This document shows, piece after piece, positions 32,102-40,486 of a stretch of 64,000 nt of DNA. The notes under the pieces are model-generated. The model was given only the letters and a program-made list of their open reading frames with translations, did not search any database and was not told the origin of the DNA. The DNA is from Hymenobacter negativus (GTDB taxonomy: Bacteria; Bacteroidota; Bacteroidia; Cytophagales; Hymenobacteraceae), in assembly GCF_017571495.1 (NCBI RefSeq), contig NZ_JAGETZ010000022.1, positions 32,240-96,239 of the forward strand, read 5' to 3'. A program made the position numbers and the translations under genes. The first letter of the stretch is position 1. Each line of letters begins with the position of its first letter.

Positions 32102-33775
32102 ATGGCCCGCCTCCTGTTCTTTTGTGTGTTCCTGCTCGCCCTGACATCCTGCAAATCGGAGGTGCGCTACGAGGAAGCCGACGCCGTGTACCGAACCGGC
32201 GACGACCCGCGCTGGGTCACCCCGCAGTACGACGACGCTGGCTGGAAACCGGAGCGTGGCCCCACGGGCAGCCAGGTGTTCTGGGTTCGCAACTGGGTCA
32301 TCCTTGCCCAGCGCAACCCCAAAATACCGCTGGGCTTGCAGGTCGGCACTTTCGGGGCATTTGAAGTCTATTGGGACGGCGTTCTCATTGGCCAAAACGG
32401 AGAGCTAGCCACCCGCCAGCGGACGGAAGTGCCCGGTACGGAGAGCAGTAGCTACTTGGTTCCGGACTCGCTGGCAAAGCCCGGCCGCCACCTTGTGGCC
32501 CTCCGCAGCACCCAGGCCTACCTGAACCACGAGGAGCGTGGCACCGCCATCCGGCTCGAAAGCTACCCGCGGCTGCTGCGGGCCCCGCTCATCGTCATGT
32601 CGTTCATGAACCTGATGGCCGGGGCCTTCCTCATCGCGGCCATCTACTACCTGTTTCTGTTCAGCAGCGGCAGCCGGAAAGAGCCGGCTATTCTGGTATT
32701 CAGCATCATCTGCTTGCTGTTTTTCGCCCTGCTGATTGCCGAATACATCAAGTTCTACGTCGTTATTCCCTACCCGCGATTCTACCTCCGGCTGGAGGTT
32801 ATTGGCTGGCTCACCTTTGCCATTTCCCTGCTGGTGCCGCTCTATTTCGCCATCCAGTTCGGGTTTAAGCGCAAAGGGCTACTAACGGGCCTGATGCTAG
32901 CCGTGCTCATCGGTATTTACCTCATCAATTTCAACCACTACGACCTCACCGCCATGCGCCTGAGCTACGCCATGTGGCTGGCCTCTGTGGCGGTGGTAGC
33001 GGCGGCCACGGTGCAGCAGGCCAGGGGCGGGGGCGTGGTGCTGGCCGGGCTGCTGGCCAGCGCGGTGGTCAATTACTTTCTGGTGTATGACTTCGGCCTG
33101 TTCATCTGCTTCACGCTCATTGTACTGTGCATGCTCTACCTGCACGCCATCCGGGTGCGGGCCATGGAAAACGAGCGTCAGGCGGCCCTGCTGCTCTCGT
33201 CGCGGCTGAAGCTGGAACTGCTGAAGAAGAACATCCAGCCCCATTTCATCAAGAATACGCTCACGTCCATGCTCGATTGGGTGGAGGAAGCGCCCAAGGA
33301 AGGCGCGGTTTTCATCCAGGCGCTGGCCCGGGAGTTCGACATCCTCAACGACATGGCCGAGGCCACGCTCATCCCTGTTGGCCAGGAAATTGAGCTGTGC
33401 CGCCACCATTTGCAGGTGATGGAGTTCCGTAAGGAAATTGGCTACGAGCTGCAAACCACCGGCATCGACCCCACCGACCTGATGCCGCCGGCCATTTTCC
33501 ACACCGTGCTCGAAAATGGCATCACCCACAGCCTGCCCCCGCTCGATGGCCGCATCGTGTTCAAGCTTCACTTCGAGCACCGCGGCCGTCACAAGCGCTA
33601 CACCCTGCTCACCTGCGCCCGCAACCGCCCCGAATCCGGCAATGGCAAGCCTAGCACTGGTTTTCACTACATTGAAGCCCGCCTTCGGGAAAGCTTTGGC
33701 AGCAACTGGGAATTCTGCTCCGAAGCCGTACCGGAAGGCTGGCTTACCACCATCAACATAGGCCCGGCCGCATGA
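32102..33775 (+). CDS. Membrane sensor histidine kinase, LytS-like (His_kinase PF06580), ATP site degenerate
   Basis: A 557-aa protein. ATG 32102 gives a signal with a lipobox-like LALTSC. Residues about 25-155 look like a jelly-roll sensor domain (VRNWVILAQRNPKIPLGLQVG, FEVYWDGVLIGQNGEL). About seven transmembrane helices follow (7TMR-DISM-like). The kinase core has the phosphoacceptor His381 in NIQPHFIKNTLTSM. The ATPase part is unusual. The N-box reads FHTVLENGITHS. The usual DxGxG G1 box is not seen (TCARNRPES). The G2 area is STGFHYIEARL. It overlaps the response regulator by 4 bp (ATGA), so the two are a pair. Confidence 0.85.
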   Translation: MARLLFFCVFLLALTSCKSEVRYEEADAVYRTGDDPRWVTPQYDDAGWKPERGPTGSQVFWVRNWVILAQRNPKIPLGLQVGTFGAFEVYWDGVLIGQNGELATRQRTEVPGTESSSYLVPDSLAKPGRHLVALRSTQAYLNHEERGTAIRLESYPRLLRAPLIVMSFMNLMAGAFLIAAIYYLFLFSSGSRKEPAILVFSIICLLFFALLIAEYIKFYVVIPYPRFYLRLEVIGWLTFAISLLVPLYFAIQFGFKRKGLLTGLMLAVLIGIYLINFNHYDLTAMRLSYAMWLASVAVVAAATVQQARGGGVVLAGLLASAVVNYFLVYDFGLFICFTLIVLCMLYLHAIRVRAMENERQAALLLSSRLKLELLKKNIQPHFIKNTLTSMLDWVEEAPKEGAVFIQALAREFDILNDMAEATLIPVGQEIELCRHHLQVMEFRKEIGYELQTTGIDPTDLMPPAIFHTVLENGITHSLPPLDGRIVFKLHFEHRGRHKRYTLLTCARNRPESGNGKPSTGFHYIEARLRESFGSNWEFCSEAVPEGWLTTINIGPAA

Positions 33776-34476
33776 AGATTCTGATTGTTGAAGACGAGGC
33801 CCGCATTGCCCGGCGGCTGGAGCGCATGACGCACGACTATTTTGGCCCGCAGCTGGCCAGCCTTAGCAGCTGCGAATCCCTGCCCACGGCCTTGCACGCC
33901 CTCACCACCGCCGCGCCCGACCTGCTCCTGCTCGACCTGAACCTGAACGGCCAAGACGGCTTCGACCTGCTGAAAAGCGTTGCGGCTGGGGCCTTCCACA
34001 CCATCATCATTTCCGCCTACACCGATAAGGCCATTACCGCTTTCGCCTACGGCGTGCTCGATTTCGTGCCCAAGCCCTTCACCGAGGAGCGCCTCGCCCA
34101 AGCCTTCGCCCGCCTAACCGCCGCTACCCCAGCCCGCAAGCCTGAAAGCGCCCTCCAGTTCCTCGCCGTGAAGAAGCAAGGCAGCCTCTCGCTGATTGAC
34201 ATCAAGGACATCCGCTACATCAAGGGCGCGGGCATCTACGCGGAGCTGCATCTGCAAAACGGCAAAAAAGAGCTGCACGACAAATCCCTGGAAAAGCTGG
34301 CGCAGCTGCTGCCAGGCTCCTTCAAGCGCATCCACAAGTCCTACCTCGTGCCCATCGCACAAGCCGAAAAAATCATCGTGCAGGAAGGCAGCAGCTACCA
34401 GCTCCTGTTGAAAAACGGCGAGCTCATTCCCATCGGCCGCTCCCGGTACAAGGAACTGAGGAGCAAAATGGGGTGA
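33772..34476 (+). CDS. LytTR-type response regulator
   Basis: A 234-aa protein, N-terminal receiver plus C-terminal LytTR DNA-binding domain. The receiver shows the acidic triad start (ILIVEDEA), the phosphoacceptor Asp55 (LLLLDLNLNG), and Lys101 in DFVPKPF. The LytTR part begins about residue 130 (LAVKKQGSLSLIDIKDIRYIKGAG) and ends KRIHKSYLVPIAQAEKI ... PIGRSRYKELRSKM, the normal family end. It starts inside the kinase stop (ATGA overlap), so translation is coupled. It probably controls nearby or remote promoters through LytTR direct repeats, which I did not find here. Confidence 0.94.
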   Translation: MKILIVEDEARIARRLERMTHDYFGPQLASLSSCESLPTALHALTTAAPDLLLLDLNLNGQDGFDLLKSVAAGAFHTIIISAYTDKAITAFAYGVLDFVPKPFTEERLAQAFARLTAATPARKPESALQFLAVKKQGSLSLIDIKDIRYIKGAGIYAELHLQNGKKELHDKSLEKLAQLLPGSFKRIHKSYLVPIAQAEKIIVQEGSSYQLLLKNGELIPIGRSRYKELRSKMG

Positions 34477-34488
34477 CTTGGTTACTTG

Positions 34489-34531
34489 GCGCCAAAAAAA
34501 TCCCCCGTAGCAGTTTCTGCGAGGGACTTTT
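34489..34531. terminator. Hairpin between convergent genes
   Basis: Imperfect stem tcccccgtagcag / ctgcgaggga flanked by an A run and a T run. It lies between the response regulator and the nuclease-like gene and may serve both. Confidence 0.6.
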
Positions 34532-34536
34532 TAATT

Positions 34537-35085
34537 TCAGAGAGTTACTTCGTTTGAGGCATAAAAATCTACCAAGCTTCTGGTTTCAGCATTAATGAGT
34601 GCTGACAGATTTTGCAAGGTGGTGGTAGGAGCAGGGATGATTGGTTGGAAACCAACGTGGGCATAGGCTTCTACACCCTGCGTAGTGATGAAACCATCGG
34701 CCTCAAAGGACTTGATGCTGGCAATTAATTGCTCGGCGGCTTCTTCCAGGCGTTTTGTCTGGCGGGTGTCTTCTTCGCGCTCACGGTCGGGTGGCCGCAG
34801 CTTGAACTCCACAAAGGCAATTTTATCATTCGTATAAAAAGCGCAGTCGCAGCGCTTGGGTTTGTTGGCTCCTTGGCCAATGAGGCATTTGTCGATGGCG
34901 ATAAGGGTTACAGAACGGCGCTCTTCTGCGTGCACGGTAAAATGCCGCTCCTCATCGTAGGCTTCAACTGCCCATCTGACGCAGCCATTGGTGGGGTCTT
35001 CGTAGTGGCTGCTTCCGGTGGGGCAGACCTGTACACAGTTCCTCTGGCGGCAATGGGTGTACTGCTGTTCTATGGCGCGCTGCAT
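34537..35085 (-). CDS. Small PD-(D/E)XK-like protein coupled to the AAA ATPase
   Basis: A 182-aa protein; I do not recognise its family. The N-terminus is Cys-rich (Cys12, 17, 21 and 35 around RNCVQVCPTG). In the middle, RCDCAFYTNDKIAFVEFKL shows Asp80 then Glu93-x-Lys95 at the end of a beta strand, the spacing of a PD-(D/E)XK nuclease core. A helix rich in Glu/Arg/Lys follows (REREEDTRQTKRLEEAAEQL). No signal or membrane segment is present. Its ATG overlaps the ATPase stop by one base (TAATG), so the two proteins are made together. A nuclease effector role is inferred; a structural or regulatory role is possible. Confidence 0.7.
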   Translation of the reverse strand: MQRAIEQQYTHCRQRNCVQVCPTGSSHYEDPTNGCVRWAVEAYDEERHFTVHAEERRSVTLIAIDKCLIGQGANKPKRCDCAFYTNDKIAFVEFKLRPPDREREEDTRQTKRLEEAAEQLIASIKSFEADGFITTQGVEAYAHVGFQPIIPAPTTTLQNLSALINAETRSLVDFYASNEVTL

Positions 35086-36377
35086 TACACTGCTTGTTGC
35101 TTTTGCAGCCGGAGCAGCTTGCGGAAACTATCCGAAATATCCCCGGACACCGCATCCAGCTCATTGCTGCCAATCAGGTGCGTGCGGTCGTCGGTGATGG
35201 GCTTCACAGTGCCATCGGCCACGTAGTAGGCGGCAAACTCTTCCGGGTTCAGCCAGCAGGCACGCGGTACAATCTTGTCAATTTCATCGGCCAACTCCGG
35301 CCGTTGCTGGGCCACTTTGTAAGCCTCAAGCAGCAAGTTGCAGCTTGACAAAATGTAGGGGCTGTGCGTAGTAATGGTCAGGTCATTTTCGCCCTTGGTG
35401 CATTTCTCCACCAGCCAGTTCAGCAGCCCTTGCTGGGCCGTGGGGTAGAGGTTTAGTTCCGGTTCCTCAATGATGAAGCTCTGCGCCTGCTCCGTATTGC
35501 GGCTCAGATGCTCCAGCAGCACCAGCAGCGGCGTGACGGACTGGATGCCGCTGGCTGTTTCGAGAAGCATTAATGATTCTTCGCGTTCAGGTATTGTAAT
35601 TCGGTCCCGGCCATCAATATGCAGGTATTTGACATTAAGAAAAGGAATATCTAATTCAGGAACGTCTTTTCTTGATAACGAAAAACTATTCGCAAAATCT
35701 AGCAGAAGTTTAGGCAGCCCTATATCATCTCTAAGCAACCCGGCCCATGAGTATTCTAATGCTGATAAAAAGATTCTTTCACTAGGGATATAATGGCAGC
35801 CTGAGGGTACCAATGCCTTAAAATATAAGGTGTTGAAATAAACTTCCCTTTCTCTTACTGATTCTAAAGCCTTAATTAAAGCTTTTCTTTTTAATGACAA
35901 TTCTGATGTCTTTGTGCTGAGTGAATTATCGTCAATATGCTCAGGGTTGCTTGTAACTAATCTTTTTGCTTCTTCAATTTCTTTGGCTAAGTGCTCGGCC
36001 GCATTTAACTGCTCTGTCAATTCTTGCATCTTATGCCCTATATCATTAGCAGTATCAGCATGCTCTTTTGTTAAGGCCACAAAAATGTCAAAACGCTCAT
36101 CTTTATATTCTACATTGCCTAAGCCATTTGTATAGCGGAAATAAGTTTCTTTTAAAATGAAGTTGTTTATAGCATATTTCTTAAATGCATCTATACTCAC
36201 TTTTTCAGAAACTCGCTCATTATCTTTAAAGCTTGTCTCTGTTTTCATTATCGCCGCCAGCTTCGCCAGCGTGCTCTTCCCGCCGCCGGTCGGCCCAATG
36301 AAAACGGTGACGCGCTTGAAGTCCACGGTGGCGTCTTTGATGGGGCCGAAATTCTTGACAACTAGCTGCTCGTTCAT
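35085..36377 (-). CDS. AAA/ABC-type ATPase of the OLD-like group
   Basis: A 430-aa cytoplasmic ATPase. Residues 1-36 are VKNFGPIKDATVDF then the Walker A GPTGGGKST (28-36), the usual start of OLD/RecF-like ATPases. A charged coiled-coil segment occupies about 85-175 (KMQELTEQLNAAEHLAKEIEE). An ABC signature-like ASGIQSVTPLL precedes Walker B FIIEEPELNLYP (EEPE 304-307) and the switch His338 in THSPYIL. The C-terminus has no Toprim domain. The middle (about 35560-36250) is visibly AT-rich compared with both ends and with neighbours, suggesting transfer. It is the first gene of a two-gene unit with its own TACTTTTG box. Similar ATPases drive defence systems such as PARIS and Septu; that role is inferred here. 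Confidence 0.88.
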   Translation of the reverse strand: MNEQLVVKNFGPIKDATVDFKRVTVFIGPTGGGKSTLAKLAAIMKTETSFKDNERVSEKVSIDAFKKYAINNFILKETYFRYTNGLGNVEYKDERFDIFVALTKEHADTANDIGHKMQELTEQLNAAEHLAKEIEEAKRLVTSNPEHIDDNSLSTKTSELSLKRKALIKALESVREREVYFNTLYFKALVPSGCHYIPSERIFLSALEYSWAGLLRDDIGLPKLLLDFANSFSLSRKDVPELDIPFLNVKYLHIDGRDRITIPEREESLMLLETASGIQSVTPLLVLLEHLSRNTEQAQSFIIEEPELNLYPTAQQGLLNWLVEKCTKGENDLTITTHSPYILSSCNLLLEAYKVAQQRPELADEIDKIVPRACWLNPEEFAAYYVADGTVKPITDDRTHLIGSNELDAVSGDISDSFRKLLRLQKQQAV

Positions 36378-36402
36378 GGGATTCTCAACAAAGGGACGGG
36401 CC

Positions 36403-36410
36403 CAAAAGTA
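36403..36410 (-). promoter_or_regulatory. -7 element TACTTTTG of the ATPase operon
   Basis: Exact TAnnTTTG on the minus strand, 25 bp before the ATPase ATG and directly after the Tal-Pgi terminator hairpin. No good -33 TTG. It gives the module its own transcription. Confidence 0.5.
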
Positions 36411-36411
36411 A

Positions 36412-36447
36412 CACGCGGCGGCCCCCGTTGCCGGGAACCGCCGCGTG
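36412..36447 (-). terminator. Hairpin after the Tal-Pgi gene
   Basis: Perfect 10-bp GC stem cacgcggcgg/ccgccgcgtg, 26 bp beyond the Tal-Pgi stop. The tract after it on the minus strand reads ttacttttg, so it doubles as the upstream edge of the ATPase promoter. Confidence 0.6.
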
Positions 36448-36473
36448 GCAATTGATAGCCGAAGCTACGGGGG

Positions 36474-39296
36474 TTATTTCAGCTCCAGCGCGGCCAGCAT
36501 GGTTTTCAGGCCGGCCTCGGCGTCGTTGCCGAGGTTCACGCGGAGGGTGCGGCGGCCGTTGTCGTGCAGGGCCTGCAAGTCGCCCAGGGCCTGGGCATTC
36601 TTGAAGGTGCCGAAGGTGTAGGAACGGCCGGGCAGCGGCAGGTCCTGCGGGTTGTCGTCGGTGAACTGGATGAACAGACCGGTGTTGGGGCCGCCCTTGT
36701 GGTACTGGCCGGTGCTGTGCAGGAAGCGCGGACCGTAGCCCGACGTGGTAGCAATGTGTAGCGCTTGTTGCACGCGCTGACGCAACTCCAGCAGGCTGGC
36801 GCTCACGGCGGGCGTTTCGGTCAGGTAGGCTTGCAGGCAGAGGAAATCGCCGGGGCGGGCTTGGGCGAAGAAGGCTTTCAGCACGCCGCTGGCGCCGTCG
36901 CCGTGGGCGGCGGTGTAGTAGTCTACGCCGTTTTCGCTGGCGGCGGGGGCTTCGGTTTCCGGTAGTTTGCCGTCGGCTTCCACGGCCTTCATCAGCTTGT
37001 CGGTGGCCGTTTTGGCAGCTTGCACGTTGGGCTGGTCGAAGGGGTTGATGCCGAACACGGCGCCGGCCACGGCCGTGGCCATTTCCCAGCGGAAGAACTC
37101 CTGGCCGAGGTCGAAGGCGTCCTTCATCAGCAGGGTGATGACGGGGTGGCCGGCCTGTTTCAGGGCTTCGAGCTTGCTGGCGTCGGCCTCGTCGGCCTGG
37201 TCCTTGTAGCCCACGTACACGAAAATGCGGTCCGAACCGTAAATGCCGGGCTCGCCTAGCGGCTCGCCGGCCACGGGCAGCAGGCCTTTGCCTTCCTTGC
37301 CGGTGCTTTCGGCGATGAGCTGCTCCAGCCACAGGCCGAGGTCGTGCAGGGCATCGGGCACCACGATGGTCAGCTTGTCGTGGCCCTGCTGGGCGAGCAC
37401 GCCCAGTGCCGCGCCGAACTCCAGGCCGGGGTTTTTGTCGGTGGCACCGTAGGCTCCGCAGGCACGCATCATTAATATTGCCCGCTCCAGAATCTCACCG
37501 ATGGGCAGGCCGTAGAGGGCCGCCGGCACCAGGCCGAAGTAGGTGAGGGCCGAGAAGCGCCCACCCACCTCGGGGAAGTTCAGGAAGATGTGGCGGTAGT
37601 TGGCGTTGGTGGCGTCGGTCACGAACTTAGAGCCCGGGTCGGTGATGGCTACGAAGTTTTCGCCGGCCTTGTCGCCCTTAATCTCCTTCACCTTGGCGTA
37701 GAAATAGTCGCCGAAGGCCAGCGGTTCGGCCGTGGTGCCGGATTTGCTGGCCACGATGAACAGCGTATCAGCCAGCGGCACGGACGCTTCAATCTCGCGC
37801 ACGGTGCCGGGGTCGGTGGTGTCGAGCACCGAGATGGGCAGGCCGTTTTCGCCTTGCGGGAACGACGACTTGAACACGATGGGGGCCATGGTGCTGCCGC
37901 CCATGCCCATCACCACCACGTGCTTAAAGCCGGCGGTTTTTACCTCGTTCACGAAGGTTTCGATTTTCGGCACAGCCTCCACCATCGTTTCGGCCACGCG
38001 CAGCCAGCCCATGAAGCTGCGGATGCTGTCCTGCCCGGCGGCGTCCTGCACCCACAAATCGGCCTGCTTGTTCCAGAAACCGGGCACAAAATCCTTGCCC
38101 TTCAACTCCTGAATCTTGGCATCGACGGGCACCTGGAACTGGCCCAGCTCAAATTTGGCGTCGTCCACCTGCTCGCCTACGGCCAGCGCGCGCTTCTTCT
38201 CAATAGACTCCATCAGCTTGGCGAAAGGCTCCTTGAATTTCTTGGCGCCGTCTTCTTCCAGGAACTGCGTGCGCTCGTCCAGGTCGATGCCCAAGCCAGG
38301 CAGGGCAGCCAGCACCTCTTTCACCTTGTCGAGGTTGTCTTCAAGGGTGACGGCAGCTTTGCCTTCCTTACCAAACAGGTCGAGGGTTTCGACGGGCACA
38401 GTGTTCACCGTTTTCGGGCCGATGAGGCCGTTAACGTACTTCAGGTTGTCGTACTTGGGGTTTTTGTTGCCGGTGCTGGCCCACAGCAGGCGCTGGCTTT
38501 CGGCGCCTTTGGCCTTGAGCGCTTCCCAGCGCGGACCCGAGAAAATCTCCTTATATATCTGGTAGGCCTGCTTGGCGCTGGCCAGGGCCACTTCGCCCAC
38601 CAGCCCTTCGGCCACTTTGCCTTTTTCGCCGCCTTCGGCCGCGATTTTTTCCAGTACGGGGTCAATCAGCACGTCGATGCGGCTGAGGAAGAAGCTGGCC
38701 ACCGAGTCGATGCGCTCCAGGGGCTTGCCGGCGGCGGCGCGGTCTTCGAGGCCCGCGAGGAAGGCTTCCGTCACGAGGCGGTAGCGCTCCAGGCCGAAAA
38801 TCAGGGTCACGTTCACGTTCACGCCTTCCGAGATGAGGCGGCGGATGGCGGGCAGGCCTTCGAGCGTGGCCGGCACCTTAATCATCACGTTGGGGCGGTC
38901 CACCGCTTTCCACAGGCGCAAGCCCTCTTCGATGGTGCCCTCGGTGTCGTTCACCAGTTCCGGCGATACTTCGAGGCTCACGTAGCCGTCCGAGCTGTTG
39001 TCGGCGCTGTCGTAGAGCGGGCGGAAGAGGTCGGTAGCGGCCTGCACGTCGGCAATGGCCAGGCTGGTGTAAATTTCGTCGGTGGTTTTGCCTTGCAGCG
39101 CCAGCGCCTTGATGGCCGAATCGTAGTCGGCCGTATCGCCGATGGACTTGGCAAAAATGGCCGGGTTCGAGGTCACGCCGCGCAGGGCTTCTTCCTTGAT
39201 GCGGTGCTGCAACTTGCCGTCAATCAGAATCGGGCGGCTGATAAAGTCCAGCCACAGGCTTTGGTCGAACTGACGGATATAGAGGAGAGGGTTCAT
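36474..39296 (-). CDS. Bifunctional transaldolase / phosphoglucose isomerase fusion
   Basis: A 940-aa cytoplasmic fusion linking the pentose phosphate pathway to glycolysis. Residues 1 to about 370 are transaldolase: SLWLDFISRPILIDGKL, GVTSNPAIFAKSI, Schiff-base lysine in NVMIKVPAT, and RLLWASTGNKNPKYDN. Residues about 400 to 940 are phosphoglucose isomerase: GMGGSTMAP, DTTDPGTVREIE, FIVASKSGTTAEPL, and the C-terminal block around RFLHSTGQYHKGGPN. Both active regions look intact. ATG 39296 (MNPLLYIRQFDQS) is the natural start; the frame extends twelve codons further. Tal-Pgi fusions are known from other bacteria. The AAA ATPase unit lies immediately downstream. Confidence 0.95.
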   Translation of the reverse strand: MNPLLYIRQFDQSLWLDFISRPILIDGKLQHRIKEEALRGVTSNPAIFAKSIGDTADYDSAIKALALQGKTTDEIYTSLAIADVQAATDLFRPLYDSADNSSDGYVSLEVSPELVNDTEGTIEEGLRLWKAVDRPNVMIKVPATLEGLPAIRRLISEGVNVNVTLIFGLERYRLVTEAFLAGLEDRAAAGKPLERIDSVASFFLSRIDVLIDPVLEKIAAEGGEKGKVAEGLVGEVALASAKQAYQIYKEIFSGPRWEALKAKGAESQRLLWASTGNKNPKYDNLKYVNGLIGPKTVNTVPVETLDLFGKEGKAAVTLEDNLDKVKEVLAALPGLGIDLDERTQFLEEDGAKKFKEPFAKLMESIEKKRALAVGEQVDDAKFELGQFQVPVDAKIQELKGKDFVPGFWNKQADLWVQDAAGQDSIRSFMGWLRVAETMVEAVPKIETFVNEVKTAGFKHVVVMGMGGSTMAPIVFKSSFPQGENGLPISVLDTTDPGTVREIEASVPLADTLFIVASKSGTTAEPLAFGDYFYAKVKEIKGDKAGENFVAITDPGSKFVTDATNANYRHIFLNFPEVGGRFSALTYFGLVPAALYGLPIGEILERAILMMRACGAYGATDKNPGLEFGAALGVLAQQGHDKLTIVVPDALHDLGLWLEQLIAESTGKEGKGLLPVAGEPLGEPGIYGSDRIFVYVGYKDQADEADASKLEALKQAGHPVITLLMKDAFDLGQEFFRWEMATAVAGAVFGINPFDQPNVQAAKTATDKLMKAVEADGKLPETEAPAASENGVDYYTAAHGDGASGVLKAFFAQARPGDFLCLQAYLTETPAVSASLLELRQRVQQALHIATTSGYGPRFLHSTGQYHKGGPNTGLFIQFTDDNPQDLPLPGRSYTFGTFKNAQALGDLQALHDNGRRTLRVNLGNDAEAGLKTMLAALELK

Positions 39297-39389
39297 AGAA
39301 GAGGGTTGTAGTACGATGTTTTGGTGGGCCAAAGGTCTGGAAAGAACCGCTTTGTTGGTCGTTAGTTGGGATGAAATTGCCGCGAAGAA

Positions 39390-40391
39390 TCAAAAGCCCG
39401 CTACCGGAACCGATGCCGATACGGCCGGCCCCTCGCAGCGCCGCTTGAGCACGGCCAGAATGCGGCCTTGGATTTCACTCATTACGTAGCCCGTCCACAA
39501 ACCGGCGTACCAATTGAGGTGGGTGCTGAGGCGCTGCCGGCTGTGCAGCACCAGCCGCGTGCGGCCGGGGCCGGCGGGTTGCAGCTCGTAGGTGCCGCGC
39601 AGCACGTCGAAAAACCGGCCGCCCACAATCACGTGCTCATCAAAGGTGGTGGGCGGAATGGTGGCGGTATTGGGCACAATACTGAACGACAGGCGCTGCA
39701 ATGGCACCCATTCGTCCACGGTTTCGATGAATTCCACGCCGCGCTCGAAGGTGGCGTGGCGCACGCTGCCCACGCCCTCGTGGGTGAGGGTGGCCTCTAC
39801 CGGGCGCGGAAACCCGATGTCGTCAATCAGGCTATGGCCCAAATCCTGCGCTTGAATAGGAGCTACCCGGATGATGTGTTGCCAGACCACGGCGGCCGGA
39901 GCGTTTATCTCAATCGTGTTTTCGACGCGCCGGAAGTCGTCGGGATTATTGAACTGGTTTTCGAGCGGCGCGGCGAGGAAGGGCAGGAGGGCGAAGGCGG
40001 CCACGACGAGGGTTTTGTCCGTTTGGTCAGGCCTAGGGTCGGCAATTGTGGAATACAGCACTGCGCCGAGGGTCGACATTACCAGAAAGAGCGGGAAGAT
40101 AATGATGACGCAAATCATGCCTTCGAGATGGAAAAGCAGGGCTGCACACAGAAAGGTCATCACCGTCCAAAAGGGAGCCCACACTATGCGCCGCATGGAA
40201 TTTCTATTGTCGGGCGTGAAGTGAGCGGAAATAGCTCCAATACCAGTCGGGATGCCTAATAGAAAGGCCCAACTGAGCAAGCCGTTCTCAGGCAGCATGC
40301 CATTGACGAAGAAGAAGTGGGCAAATAGCGAATAGGCCAGCCCCAGGCAAAGGGCCAGCAGAAAGGGGTAACGCGTCCGTGCAATCTTCAT
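39390..40391 (-). CDS. Membrane protein with C-terminal SRPBCC-like domain
   Basis: A 333-aa protein. The first ~140 residues contain four hydrophobic helices (e.g. PFLLALCLGLAYSLFAHFFF, VIIIFPLFLVMSTLGAVLY). From about residue 160 a START/SRPBCC (polyketide cyclase-like) domain follows: VENTIEINAPAAVVWQHII, then LTHEGVGSVRHATFERGVEF, LRGTYELQPAGPGRTRLVLHSRQRLS. These folds form a hydrophobic ligand pocket; the ligand is unknown. The start is divergent from an alpha/beta hydrolase, 95 bp apart. No operon partner is seen. Confidence 0.8.
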   Translation of the reverse strand: MKIARTRYPFLLALCLGLAYSLFAHFFFVNGMLPENGLLSWAFLLGIPTGIGAISAHFTPDNRNSMRRIVWAPFWTVMTFLCAALLFHLEGMICVIIIFPLFLVMSTLGAVLYSTIADPRPDQTDKTLVVAAFALLPFLAAPLENQFNNPDDFRRVENTIEINAPAAVVWQHIIRVAPIQAQDLGHSLIDDIGFPRPVEATLTHEGVGSVRHATFERGVEFIETVDEWVPLQRLSFSIVPNTATIPPTTFDEHVIVGGRFFDVLRGTYELQPAGPGRTRLVLHSRQRLSTHLNWYAGLWTGYVMSEIQGRILAVLKRRCEGPAVSASVPVAGF

Positions 40392-40486
40392 GAGTAGTTT
40401 TGATGAAACTGAAACGCGGGCCTCGGGCGGCCGGAAGCTGCTTCCGAAACCGCCACGCCCAATCGTTTCGCAAGGTACCTGCCCGC

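Noticed and set aside
37590..39311. 573-codon plus-strand frame opposite tal-pgi
   Set aside because: Shadow of the highly expressed-looking fusion gene; the translation is His/Gly/Val-rich without motifs.
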